From Ceratopteris richardii (taxonomy: Eukaryota; Streptophyta; Polypodiopsida; Polypodiales; Pteridaceae): DNA of 64,000 nucleotides. The notes below the pieces were generated by a model, which was given only the letters and a program-made list of their open reading frames with translations, searched no databases and was not told where the DNA came from. Both the position numbers and the translations under genes were made by a program. Positions 33,503 through 47,099 of this stretch are shown here, piece by piece. Location of the stretch: contig CM035406.1 of the NCBI GenBank assembly GCA_020310875.1, positions 221,388,294 through 221,452,293 of the forward strand, written 5' to 3'. Positions within the stretch are counted from its first letter, which is position 1, and each line of letters begins with the position of its first letter.

Positions 33503-35790
33503 GAAGTGTGGATTTCCACGAAGCCTCATTGTTCTGAATCCAAGCATTAATCATCCATTTCATGATGAGATTATTTGTTATTAACTCAATTACAAGAAAG
33601 TCAAGTTTATGAAAATGCTTGAGGAAAGAATAGATGTCCCAGTTGCCGCTTAGCATCATATTTTCTTTGCAGCCATATTTTGTTCTTCATTTCATTATGA
33701 TTAGCTAGTGCTATATTACTCGAATAACTAGACATTTCATTATCTTTGTACATATGAAATAGTTGTTGTATATTAAAACATTGTGCAGAGTTCTCTACAT
33801 TGATCTTTTGTTTGAGAGTACAATGAATTGGAAATACACACTCAGACACCCAACCTCGTAAGGTAGAGGCACCCATCATGAGAGACTCATGGACATGTCA
33901 AGCCAAGACTTGAACTCAGGACTTCCTCGCATAGCTTCAAGGCATTCAGCCACTAGGCTATGTGAGCTAGGACCTTCAAGGCTTCAACACTTCCATTTGA
34001 CCTTCAAGACTTCCACCATTATGCGAGCATGTCCAAAAAGCACAAACTGCGCAACCGCACGTACTATTGTTTGGATATCACTTACAAGGAAATTAATGAT
34101 GTAGGACATCATAAATGGGAGCATAACGAGTGCTTGACCAACCATGTTCAAATTGTTTTCATTCCATTACTCAAGCTTTTAATTTAAGATTGTTAAGGAC
34201 CCATTTCATGTTTGAGCCATTGAAACCTTGAAGCATCATTAGACTCCATTGAAGTAATAGACTTATTCAATGAAGGCTCTATGCACCCATGACCATGGAG
34301 AAGCTAAGGTGTTAACCAAGAATAGTTTTGAAAGCAGTCTAAGCATGAATAGTTTTAGAGCTAGACGTAGTGTAGGAAATATCTTGCCAACATCAAAAGT
34401 GAAAAACACTTAAAACTTCATTAAGGATGAAGGCATTAAACATGCTAAGGACCATCAAGTCTTTCCCCTGAGGGAGCAAAAGTCCTTTGATTTGACTACA
34501 TTGAAGAGAAATTTCAACAAGGTAGCCAAGTCCAATAATGGCAATAGTGAATGATAGCGGAGCAAGGGGCAGCCCTACCTCATAGTTGTTTTGATCAAAA
34601 TAGAGGCACAAAGACAATCATTAATATTAATTCAATCCAAGCATTTACCAAGAGAGTCCCGTTTGTCTTCATAGAATTTGGTCCAAAATCAAAATTCTTC
34701 ACAGGTTGTAAGGTGAAATCCTAATCTATTGTGGGCTTTATCAAAGCCAATCTTCAAAAAACAACAATTTTCGCTAAGACTTTTTCGTGAACTTCAGACC
34801 TTCTAAGATGTACAAGATGTCCCCTAAGATGGATCTTCCATTGATCAGAACTTGGAGGCAAGCATGAACGTGGCTCGTGATGAGATATTTCAAGGCCTTG
34901 GCAATGACATTCGATCATTTTCATAACATATGGTCAGTCTCTACATTTTTCTTATGCTCTTTTTATCTTTGTTATGAATCGGTTTGAGCACTCCTTCTTT
35001 AAAACGCATAAGGAAAGCACAAAATTTGAGGGATTCCCTCTAGAGAACACCTAAGTGATGAGCAAGGACTTCTTATGAGTTATTGAGTGAGACCGTAAAA
35101 GCGAATGTTTCTCCCAAGGTAACGGCATTGATTGCTCTTTGATCTCTCCAATGGATAATTAACCACCGATCCATTGGGAAATGTCGTTTACAATGCTTTT
35201 GGACCAGACTCTCCGATTACAAGCCATATATTCTTGCCTCCATGTGCAGAGAGGAAAAGAAATATCAAGGAGTTCTAAAAAGTGTCTTAGAATCATGGAA
35301 TGTTTCCTCATAATTCACACACTCTATACCATTCCTATTGATCATTCTTCGGAGGAACTCCTTGACTTTCCTTTTCTTTGTGGTTCTGTAAATATCTTTT
35401 GTTCGCTTTTCTATTTTACCAAGCCAGCATTCTTTGAAGTCCAGAAAGAGCTTCTTTCTTAAAGGTCTTCTTTGAATTTAAGTTTTCTCCTAATTTTGAG
35501 AAAGTAGCTGTCTCGTTTTTCAACTTAATCTTCTAGGCATGTAAGCTTCTTATCTAGCTTCTCCCATTTCTTTTCGGATGCTGTGAGTCTCAATTTTGGC
35601 AATTTCCATGATGCATTCAGAAGCCTTACGAGCACTAATCCAAGATGTAGGAGGAGATGCATGATGTTGGAAAGCTTGATGCCAGGAGAATTCGTTATAA
35701 CCTTTGAATTCAATTAAATCATGATGGACATTTCCTTTGAGGGGCACTTCTCCAATCCCTCCAAGAATAGAATAGTCCAATCCCTCTCGT
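33503..35790 (-). mobile_element. LINE G ruin (L1 clade)
   Basis: Minus-strand remains run from a linker region (FKGYNEFSWHQAFQHHASPP near 35690, then W/E/R-rich helices to 35430) to RT. The RT part shows INGRSILGDILYILEGLKF near 34800-34870 (the counterpart of KGRFILDAI...WEGLDF) and PLAPLSFTIAIIGLGYLVE near 34510-34580. Later parts may reach 33510. An SINE-like copy sits within it at 33659-34056. Frameshifts and stops are frequent throughout, no end or target duplication was found, and it is older than the other two LINEs. Confidence 0.65.
33659..34056 (-). mobile_element. SINE-like tRNA-derived element, solo copy
   Basis: About 398 bp matching only the tRNA-containing part of repeat Y. 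On the minus strand the A box is TAGCCTAGTGG (near 33952-33962) and the B box AGTTCAAGTCT (near 33908-33920), both close to consensus and about 40 bases apart. About 90 bases precede the A box, which is long for a SINE and may be a separate piece. No tail or target duplication was recognised. The minus frame 33607-33879 crosses it and is not a gene. Confidence 0.6.
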
Positions 35791-36029
35791 AAATGATTTA
35801 TTTTCTCTCTTCTTCTTCTCTAGTTCATACACAACTGTATTCTCAAACAAGTGGGGAGATACAGAGTGTGTTAGTGAGAGAAAGAGACTGCCTTATGATC
35901 ACAGATGGGTGCCCTTAGTTGGGAGAACAGTCTCAAGCTTTAGCTTTTCTGCATTGCAGAAAAAAACGGTGTTCACGTGGGCGTTTGGCTCTATGAATAT
36001 CAACCTTGATGTGCCTCTCTCACTCTCTC

Positions 36030-36032
<3 letters not shown>

Positions 36033-36084
<52 letters not shown>
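36033..36084. repeat. (TA)n microsatellite
   Basis: About 26 uninterrupted TA units, followed after 150 bp by CT-rich DNA. Confidence 0.97.
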
Positions 36085-36087
<3 letters not shown>

Positions 36088-36229
36088 CAAATTCGCCTTC
36101 TGTGTCTACACAACCTATATATCTCCTCTCTCTCATCAGCATCTCCATTTGCACATCTCTAGAGCACTCTCTCCGTCTTTGTCTCTCTACCTGCAATAGC
36201 CTATATCTATCTTTGTGCCCTTTCTTTCT

Positions 36230-36281
36230 CTTGATCTCTCTCTCTCTCTCTGTCTCTCCAGGTGGGAGGTTTCTTTCTCTT

Positions 36282-36320
<39 letters not shown>
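36230..36320. repeat. (CT)n microsatellites
   Basis: CT runs at 36230-36258 and 36282-36320. They are separated by CCAGGTGGGAGGTTTCTTT-like spacers that recur at 36257, 36320 and 36359, giving a loose 40-60-bp tandem pattern. Confidence 0.9.
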
Positions 36321-36323
<3 letters not shown>

Positions 36324-36466
36324 GGTGCGAGGTTTCTTTTTCTTGCTCTTTATCTCTCTCCAGGTGAAGAATTGAGTGTAATTTCTTTTTCTTTCCCTCT
36401 CTCTCTCTGTATCGAATGTAGAATGGGGAGGGATGAGAACGGCTCATTTTCTCTCCTCTCCTGGCT

Positions 36467-36691
<225 letters not shown>

Positions 36692-36881
36692 CTCGCTCTC
36701 TTTCGTTGTCTCTCTCACTCCCTCCTCTCTCTCTCTATGCATTTGCAAGAAATATCCTAAAAAAAATAAACACACACAAAATCATATTATGAATACTACA
36801 AACACACACACACCATAAACAATTCACACACCTCCGCACAAACACACACACACACACACACTCGTCGAGGTCTTTCTTTGA

Positions 36882-37674
36882 CATGATAGGTAGCTAGATT
36901 TGTCGATGTATGTGCAATAGTGCAGTTCTCAAATAAGGGCTCTTGCAAACTGTATAGAAAATTCATAGCTTATTGATATCTCCTGGTACATCTTTTGAGC
37001 AACACCATCACTACATCATATAACTCTCGCGTGACACATTTTGCCTTCATTTTCCCTTGAATTGAGTTAATTTGAACATAGACAACCAATCTACCTTGCT
37101 AATCGATTTTTTTGATATAATAACTAGATCTATACCAGTGATAGAGAGGCCATACATGGTGTTAAATTATTCTTTTTCTAGCAAAATAGACCATGGGTTT
37201 GAACTTTTGGACATGGTGGATATAACCATATGCATCAACAATGTAAATTACTGCTCATAAATGCAACTAAGAAGGTACACATTGACTAGTGAGTTGAATA
37301 AATCCAATCAATGAGGGGTTTACCTCATCCATTGCTTGCACTTTAACATCCAACTCTTAACCTATGATACCTCTCCTCTGCAAATAATAGAATCTCTTAC
37401 ATTACTACCAAGGAAAATACTCCTAATCATGGCCACGTGAGCACCTAAATGATGCATGCATGCATGCGATGATGGATGAAATAGCAAACCATTCTTTTCA
37501 TTTTTTTCATACCTGCTCACACTCAATCCTAATGTTTTTGCTTCACCTGGAAAAACTTCTTTTATGGCAGCTTCGCTTATTGTAGCTTTCCATCATGTTC
37601 GAAGAAGTTGCTCATACGCTCTGTGCTCCACTATCTCACACTCCATGGATAGCTACATTGCGTAGGACGTGATG
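36882..37674 (-). repeat. repeat X, copy 2 (inverted)
   Basis: Reverse complement of 19618-20418, with edges at CATGATAGGTAGC and GACGTGATG. The two copies point toward each other, 16.5 kb apart. It starts just after the microsatellite cluster. No protein domain was recognised. Confidence 0.8.
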
Positions 37675-39502
37675 TGAAATAGCCTAGACTACATCTATGA
37701 CCATGTAGTAATCTTAAACCTAAGAAATGGAACTCTTCAGGTTTTATCAGATCTATAACACATCATAGCGGAACAAGCAAATCAAACACTCAAGGAATTA
37801 GGAAAGGCACCAACTCTTAGTCCTTCTAGGATCACACATGAGGATAACAATGGTATTCTTTTCCAAACCTTTGTGATGTAGAGGGATGTTGATCTCAATG
37901 ACAAAATCAAAGACAAGGTGGAACCCCCTTCTTTCCCAAAGGTGATCGATTTGAAGCATGCGAATGAAACAGTAAAACCTACAAAATAGAGAGTCAACTC
38001 TCTTAGCCCAAAGACACACCAGAAAACGTTGACACCTAGATTGAAGATGAATTGGTTACCCAAGGGTGAGAAATGCTCAGCTCTTGTAAGGGGTGCTTAA
38101 GACATGCTTACAGACAAAGTTAGCTACACATAAGCTCATAAGCTTGAATCGACACTCACAAGCACTGACATATCACACTTCACAAAGGGCATCTATTATC
38201 ACCATAGTAGCACATCAAATCGTGCATATGACTACTTGGAATTGGGTCTCTAAAAATACCCAATTCCTGATCGAATTACATCATAAAACTTTCAAGGTCA
38301 GGAATAATAAAAATTGCAGCCCCTAGGGAAATTTGGCAAGAAAAATGTTGTAAAAAACCCCCTAAAAAACATGTAAAAATCATGTTGCAACAGGAGGAGT
38401 GCATTCTAAGAAATTGCACGTCAAGAGTATGCATCTAGGGAAGTGAATAACCACTTAACATACACTCACATCAGCACCACATCCTACTAATACTAACTCA
38501 GTAATCTCCATGAATATCATGTGGATATTGTAAAGGGGACAAGGCATCATCTAGTTTCCAATGCAATGCTAATATGATCTCCTTACCTCTAGTAGATTCA
38601 ACACAACAATCATCGTTAGAACTATGTCAAATATGACATGGACCAGTTCACAAGCTATGACTACTTATTAGAATATTGATATAGAAAGCTTACCTATTGA
38701 GCCTAAACCAATGTAGCAAACAAAAGCTATGCAGTTGGTACAAATTATCCCGATACAAAATCCATCAATGGGGCACACTATGAGAGTTAGAAAGATCTCA
38801 CATTGGTTAAATGAGATAGTAGGATTGTTAGGAGAAGGCGTATTCATGTAGCAAGCCAATATTGAGTACAAAAACACATGGGGAAAGTACCTTTCTTTAC
38901 TAGAGAATTTGAGAAGTTACACAATGTAGCAAACTTAAGGCCGGTGTGTCAAAAAGCACGGTTTATAGAATACTTCACTACCAGATTATCAAAACCAAAT
39001 TTCATGTGATGCTTTTATCTCATCAACTCACTAACTCCCCCACAGGATCCCACATCTTCAAGCACCTTTACGGTTCCATCATTAAAGCATGGGATTGAGT
39101 TGAAATGATTTCATCTAACAAATAACTTAGTTCAAGAAGGCCTAGATATGAGATGTATGCATATTCCCATAAAGAAAGAAGGATTGGTCCAAGAAAACAT
39201 GAAGAATAGTAGTATGGACTCTCATTATCGTAGTGAATTTAAGAATGTGCATGCAACATTTTTGGTTTTGAGGGCAAGATAGATTCAAGATGCCCCACAA
39301 GAAGTTTTGGTTTAGCTTGCATTTAGCTGACAGACAAAATATGACTATCAACCTTGCACACTAGATTATTGCTCAGATTCATCACACATGCAAGAGATGG
39401 CCACATAAGACCATATTACATGGTTGTTATGATCTCACTAGAATCATCTATCAATGCCATGCATAATATGTTCAGATGTAGAGAGCTCTTCCCTAGAACA
39501 AA
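37675..39502. other. no gene recognised
   Basis: Only short frames; no repeat, terminal structure or known motif seen. Confidence 0.5.
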
Positions 39503-39823
39503 GTGCAAAAATTCAAAAGAAAGAAATCTTTAGGCCCACCATCTAAGAGAATAAGGGGATCAGTTCCCCGTGCACAACCAAGAGGTGCCACCTTCACACT
39601 GGATATATCTCCCACTCCACAAAGATTAGTAAGGCTCTTTATATTTAGACTACCCAACGAAGCACGTATGGAACAATTTTATTTTTCCCATGTGCCATTC
39701 GATCTAAACATCTCTAGAGGAATCCTCTTAGAAGAGCTCAATAATGCAATGTTGGAGAGATCCTCTCTCACTTGCTTAGGGATTCAAAGATACGAACAGA
39801 AGACAGATGTGGATCTACAATAG
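39503..39823 (+). CDS. unrecognised open frame of about 106 codons
   Basis: The frame opens with GTG rather than ATG, is basic at the start (KFKRKKSLGPPSKRIRGS) and ends with a stop after TDVDLQ. Composition is protein-like, but no domain is recognised. The 37.7-41.4 kb surroundings contain no gene landmarks. A decayed transposon frame or chance are the likeliest explanations. Confidence 0.2.
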   Translation: MQKFKRKKSLGPPSKRIRGSVPRAQPRGATFTLDISPTPQRLVRLFIFRLPNEARMEQFYFSHVPFDLNISRGILLEELNNAMLERSSLTCLGIQRYEQKTDVDLQ

Positions 39824-41459
39824 TTAGAAAGAAAGGTGGCCTATGATCATGGAGGATGCACTACCTATTGATGAAAAGGGAGTCCAACGCTACCTAAGGT
39901 AGGATAGTTTAGCAAGAGAAGAGACAAAAGGAGTACAAATTATTGTTTTTGGATGGTGATCAAAATTACTGTGAATAGCAAAAGAGGGCTCATGGTGACT
40001 TCAAATATGTGTGAGTTCTTACGAATATAGTTCCCACTAGAAGCTCTTTAGACGCAAGAATCTAGAGAATATTCAAAATAGAGAGAGTGTTGCAAATTTG
40101 TGTAGTCGAAAAAGTTTACAAATGATAGAAGCTTGCACAATTTATCAAGATATAGAGAAGGATAATATCAACTATATGTTATACCTATCATCACAAATTG
40201 GGTAGTTAAAATCTTCACATGCTTCTTGTTGTCCAAACTGTGTTGAATTACGATAAATATTAGTAGACAATAATGGAGAGAATACAAATCATAGTGCTGC
40301 TATTTTTTTATGATCAATTATACAGATTGAAAAGAGAGTACAATTGTGTACAATTGAACAGAGATCATTGGAAATATGAGAGGCAAAAAATAAGTGGATG
40401 AAGCTTTGATTTCCATGAGCATACTACATGTGGCAAGACGGACCGTTAAGAGGACATGTGTGGATTGTATCTAATAAAGAAGGTGTGATACACGACTAAA
40501 ACATGGATACCTGAAATTAAATTGAACTAATCAAGATTTTCAAGAGTATTTTTTATCATGCAAAGGTGAAGGTACAGTCCATGAGAAAAAAGGAGTTTAG
40601 ATAGAGAAGATTGGTTAACTTTGCAATGCTTGAAACTAAAGAAGTTTGGCATCTAGATACATGACATGGTAGAGCTTAGTGGTGAGGAATTAGATATCAA
40701 AGAATATCATAGCTGATTCAGAGGCATTAACTCTCTTGGCTGCATTCTCATCATTTCCTGTTCTACATAGTGAGAAGCTAAGTTTTAGGACCAACATTTT
40801 AGAAGCTTAATCTTCACCTAGAGGATTAGTGAAGTGGTCCAAAAGATCAGAAGTTGAAGGTTGGATTTCATTGAGGAGTAGTTGATTGAAAAATTAGAGA
40901 GGACACTCTTGATTATGGCTAAAGGAAGCACATTATCTTAAGATAGAGGAGAAAGTAGAAAAAGGAGAGGGTATTGTTAGCACATTTGCTAGCATATCTT
41001 GAAGACGTGGATCTAATGTACTCCCTCCAAAATGATCTTCAAATAGTGAGAAAGATCTGTTCTTGGTGAAATTGTTCGGCATTGTAGTGACGTGAGGAGA
41101 GGAGGCGCCAAGAAGAGGCAAATCTATGAAGAAAGAAGCTGTCGATTAGAGATTATCCTTGGAGGTAGATCGTGAAGATTCATGTTCAAAGGAGTGCTAA
41201 AGAGTGGATGCTGAAGGAAGAAGAATTTGCAGTTGTCTTTCTGAGAAGGAATTAAAATGAAGAATAATATCTAGGTTGCGCATGATAGAAGAGAGAGGTG
41301 GCACATTATTGATCTCCAATAAACCCTTGAATAGTACCTTGTCAATTTTATTTATGATTGCATTGTAACATGGCGTAATGATTTGAATATTGATTATATT
41401 CTTCTTCACTATACCATTCAAAATGCGAGTTTTTTGACTATTGAATATCCTCTTAGTCA
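39824..41459. other. no gene recognised
   Basis: AT-rich sequence, short frames only. It could contain the leader of the gypsy remains that start near 41460, but no primer site or LTR was found. Confidence 0.4.
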
Positions 41460-43750
41460 TTTCATTGAATTATAGGCTTTAGTGCAACGCTATTGAATAT
41501 TCTATGGAGTTAATGTGATTGATTACTTAGATGCTTATATGGAACTCACAAAAGTTCATGGTTTACCTGACCATAAGTTGATTCCATATCTAGTATGATT
41601 AACAACGAGATTTGTGGTTGCTTCAATCAAAGCCTGTGAAAACCTAGCCTAGGAGGAGTTTAGGAAACAAATCAATAAGGAATTCTACCTTGAGGACTTT
41701 AGCCAGCATAGTAGAGAGGGATTCACGAAGTGGATTAGCTCACAAAAACCTCAAACAACCATTACACAACTCCATAGTGAGTTTATGAAACACTTTTCTC
41801 AACTAGGAGAGGTAGATAGAATTGCTTTCACACCTCATATCGTTATGAATTTCCTCAAATGTTTTTTTCCACATGTGGAAGTAGAGGTTGAGAGAAGAGT
41901 TCAAGAGCGAGGGAAGAGATATGGTCCCACTAATGAGTAGGGTAGAGTGAGGAGGGTAGTTGAAGCAGTCCCTCATATGAAGCAAACACAATCCATGTTT
42001 TATGAGTCATCACTTAGTCCTCCATCTATTATGCCACACTTGGGTGACCCTAGGGAGATACATACTACTGCAAAGTTCATGTAGCATCCTCATCTAGAAT
42101 ACCTAGTGAAATTCAATTTCATATCCTTTTTAACAAACATTGAAAACATGATCAAAATGCAAATCAACATGTCCAAATAAATATCATCACTGCAAAACAA
42201 GGTATATGCTCTTAGTAATCAAGATAATACGTTTAGACAATCAAACTTAACTCAAACATCCTCTCAAACTAAACTTCCTCAACCACAACTTCCTCAATCT
42301 AACTTTCAAAGGACCTACAATCCTAATGAGCATCAAAGCCCTAATGTTTGGAGATGCATGTGGTGTGATGCCACGAACCATCTCACATATTCATTTAAGG
42401 CATTGAAGGAGGATAAAGAACAAAGGCTTGTAACTGAAATAGAAATCGTGCGATTTTAGGACACACTTACCTTTAGCCATCAATTGGGGAAAAGGAGGTA
42501 TGAAGAAGCTATATGAGAACCTTTGAAAGTCTAACTTAAGAGCCTCTACTATAAAACTAGAGAGTGGATAATTGTGACCTCGGTTTTGACCAATCTAATG
42601 AGATAAAAATTATTCTATAGAAGCTCTAGTCAAGGCAAGAGATGCAATAATTTAAAAAACATCCTAGGATCCACCTGTTGGCCAATTCTCCATCTATTCT
42701 CATATTTTCAATGTAGAACAGAAGAGGAAGCAAGAGAAAAAACAAGATGAAAATGAGTCTAGATCAAGAGTTGCAAGGAAACAATCAAGCGAAAAACAAG
42801 GAGAAGGATATAAATCTAATCAACAAAAAAGAAGAGAAATAAAGGAGGGGAAAAATCTATGGTGAGTGAACAAAATCAAACAAAAAAGACTGATGAAAAA
42901 ACACTGAACACAAATCTTGAAAAACCAATTAGTGATAAACAAACAAAGAAACAAAAAACAATTCCTAAGGTGATTTTAATTTTTAAAATTGAACAAAAAT
43001 ATTGATTCTAAGGAAATCATATATGAAATCTTGTTCAAAAGATAAGTTACAATGTCCTTAGAACAATTCTTTCTTATTTCATAAATTGAGTTCGAGGAGA
43101 GTTTTATCAAACATATCAAAAGAAAAAGGTTTCCACTTTCTCAAGAAGTTGAGATGCAAGACTTTGAAAACTTAACTCAAGCTATGACTAAATCTCTTAC
43201 TTTTGATGACTCTAATGAAGATGATGAAGATTAGGCTTATAATGTTAGTAAGAATTTCCTTGGTCCAACCATACATGATGAAGAAAGTAAAAACATGAAA
43301 AGAAATCTTAGAAATATTTTTTAGTCTAGGGGAACACTTGAGATGAAAATCAAATTAGAAAATAAAAAGAAATCATACTCAACTTTTGCACTTGTTGATT
43401 CAGGGTCAGAGATAAATGTGATTTCAAAATAACTTTATGATAAATTCAAATGGCCAATTGACAAAACCATGGATGGATAGTGAGAACAACTAATAGTGGT
43501 TGTGGTTCTTTACTAGGATCTTGGGCAAATATTATTGTGACAAAAAGTCGGATTAGTGATGCATTCTACTTCATGAAAATTGTTCTTATGAGATTATTTA
43601 AGGTCAAACTTTCATATGAGGCTAGAATGGAAACTAAAGTTATGGATGATGGGTCCACATATGCTACAATTCCATCTAAATATGTTTTTCACTCACTCCA
43701 AGTGATGATTCTTGACCCAAACCATTTCTGAAATCGAGAAAAAATAAGAA
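41460..43750 (+). mobile_element. Ty3/gypsy fossil, gag and protease part
   Basis: Plus-strand remains resemble a gypsy gag (FTKWISSQKPQTTITQLHSE and FLKCFFPHVE, about 41730-41880). Next come a zinc-knuckle-like segment (WRCMWCDATNHLTYSF near 42350-42400), a long Lys/Glu/Gln-rich stretch and an aspartic protease block (STFALVDSGSEINVISK, about 43380-43430). It is old, with many breaks. RT does not follow on this strand. Confidence 0.7.
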
Positions 43751-44459
43751 AGTCTCCTATATGCACACAAGAGAAAGTCCGTGACCATTACTTATGTGTA
43801 CGTGACTTTGGAACTTATTTGGACTAAATGTTTTCCTAGACTCCATGTTGAGCGAGACAATGGTGGGCAATGGATTGATGTCTCACAAACCCTTGTACAT
43901 AAGTTTAATTTTTTTCCTTCTTCAAAATTTCAATTTTTTCATCATAGAAACATACAAAAAAATTCATTAAAATCAAAGAAAAACACCTAAGAAAAAGGGA
44001 TTCATTTTACTTGTTGAACACATTCAAGATATTATTTAGACATCATTTATTTTTTTATTACTTGATCATCTCATAGAACACCTCCAGCACTTCTTCCATA
44101 TGTTCATTCTATGTTATGCTACAAGTACCTTGTACTTCTACCTCCCTCTTCATTCTCTTTTTTCCACAAAAGGTCAATGGTGCAATTTCATTTGGAACGA
44201 CCTACTCACCGGAACCATGTGAATGGTAGCATAGGTTTCTAGTCGACTTTTATCAAAGGATCCATATTCTCTAACATGCGCAATAGTTATTGGTCATTTC
44301 ATAAAAAATCAAATACTTGCATTGAGTGCAAGGACATGCCATTCTCTCCTCGAGATCCAAAGATGCCATCTGATACCATGTGGAGAGGTTATGACATTCA
44401 ATATATTATACATCTAATTATATATTCTAATTTTTATTCTAAAGCCGTAATTTTTATAT
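43751..44459. other. no gene recognised
   Basis: Sequence between the gypsy protease remains and the AT-rich array. No known motif was found. Confidence 0.4.
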
Positions 44460-44488
44460 TTAAATATAAAATCCTATTTTTTATATAT

Positions 44489-44589
<101 letters not shown>

Positions 44590-44614
44590 TATTTATCCTT
44601 AAAACCTATTTCTT

Positions 44615-44682
<68 letters not shown>

Positions 44683-45187
44683 CATATTTTGAATTACATT
44701 CTTTATATTCGAATTTACATATCTTAATATTAATCCTAAAACTTTATGTTTTTAGTATTTAACATATATATTCAATTTAATTCAAAAACCTTAAGTTTTT
44801 ATATATTTGTATTTATATTTTTGTATGTGTATATGTTTGTATGTAAAAATCCTAAAACCATATTTTTTATATATCTTATTATAGATATATGAAAATCCTA
44901 AAAATCCGAAAGGCCTCTTTTTCATATTTTCTTTATTATATTTGTTTTACATATTTTGATTTTTCCATAATTTTTACATACATTTAATTAAACGTTTTAC
45001 ATATTCTTATTTTTCCCCTTATTTTTACATTTATTTGATTATATATATAAATATTAATCTTCAAACTTTATTTTTTTAATATTGAATGTAATCATAAAAC
45101 CCTAACTTCTTATATATTTCTATATATGTGTTTGTATGTGTATATATTTGTATATGGAAATCCTAAAACCTTATTTTTATATCTTAG

Positions 45188-45311
<124 letters not shown>

Positions 45312-46150
45312 CCCTAGGAATCTTGAAGACCTATTTATTATACATTTTATTAAATATATTTTACATTTTCTTATTTTTGATTTAATTTGTACATACATTT
45401 AATTAAAACATTTACATATTCTAAGTTTTCTGCTTATTTTTACATGTATTTCATTATATATATATATATATATTAATCTAAATTTTTCTTTTAATATTTA
45501 ATTGTATATATTTAATTTAATTATAAAACCATAATTTCTTATATATTTCTGTACATGTGTCTATATGTGTATATGGTTGTACGTTAAACTCCTAAAACCA
45601 TATTTTTTATATATTAAATTATATATATAAAAAACCCTAAACATATTGAAGACCTACTTTTTATACATTTTATTACATATATTTTACATACTCTGATTTT
45701 TCCCCTATTTTTTACATACATTTAATTAAAATATTTACACATTGTAATTTTTTCCCTAATTAATATTTACACATTCTTATTTTTTCCCCTAATTTTTACA
45801 TATATACACATATATTCTTTTCCCTACTTTTTAGATATTTAATTAGATATATTTTACATATATTGATTTTTCTCTTAATGTTTACATATATATTATCACA
45901 ATATTAACACATTGTAATTTATTTCCCTTTTTCTTACATATATTTGATTATATATACTAATATAAAACCTAAAACCCTAATGCTAAAGATATAGACCTAA
46001 AACATGTATATGTGTGTTTGAATATGTATATATATATTTGTATGTGTATATGTATTATATGTGTATATGTGTATATGCAAGTGTAAAACCCTAAACCCTA
46101 ATCCTAAAGACCTATACCTTAAACATGTATATATGTTTTTGCATGTGTAT

Positions 46151-47099
46151 ATATATGTGTATGTGTCATGACCGTTGGTGTGGACGCCGGTATGCCCCTC
46201 ATATGTTGTAGTGAAAAGATCTTTTTGGCTATAGCTAAAAGTCAAATCTTTTGTCCATTTATGTTCAATGAATGAAAATTATTTACTTTTTGCCTCACAT
46301 ATGATAATCTCAAATCAAGTTTAAACTAATAACCTTTTTGTTCAGCAATTACATGGAATTAAGTTCAAAATACAACAACATACTTGGCTTAGATTTTCAA
46401 GAATTGATTTTCCTATTCCACTTTTTCAAATTTAGTTATCATCTTATATAAATATTTACATTCAATGCATTTTCACACGTCCATGAAATGCTACTAGTTC
46501 TCCTCTCACATAAATCCACCTCGTTTTGCACAGTCTGAATTTAACTAGAAGTGATTTCAAGACCACAACCAATCTTGCATGACTTATCATCTTCTTATAT
46601 ATTTCTCCATATTTCTTTACTTCGTCAACAATCATCAAAGTATTGAATCATAATTCTATAAGTTCTAGCTTTATGGGGTGAAAAAAATTATAAACTTCCA
46701 TTTGTCATTTATGATTTATTTTTGCAAATGATTTGTTATAGAGGAAAGGTTTAACCCCTACTTTGAGTAGAGGATCCAGAGAGATGCATAGGCAAGGACT
46801 AGGATTTCAATAAGACATGCTTTCTATGCACAAACATGCTCCCATTTATACAAAACAAATCATTCTTTCTACTTGAGTGTAAAATTTGAATTGCTCAATC
46901 ATTCCTTCACCTCATTTATAGTGACTTCAAGTTGAACTTTCAGCATTCGCATTCCTACTCAAGAAAAGTAGTTTTACTTACATTTGATATTATCCTTAGC
47001 CAGTTTCATGGTTTTCTGAATATATGAATGCAAATTTTTTAATGCAATAAAAAGAAGATATATATAAAGAAAAGAAAAACAATACATGTCACCTCATCA
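46151..47099. other. no gene recognised
   Basis: Lies downstream (on the minus strand) of gypsy integrase remains, so it may hold the 3' end and LTR of that element. No second LTR copy is visible. Confidence 0.4.

Noticed and set aside
46081-46110. Interstitial telomere
   Set aside because: Only two adjacent CCCTAAA copies plus degenerate ones, and they form part of the local AT-rich repeat unit.
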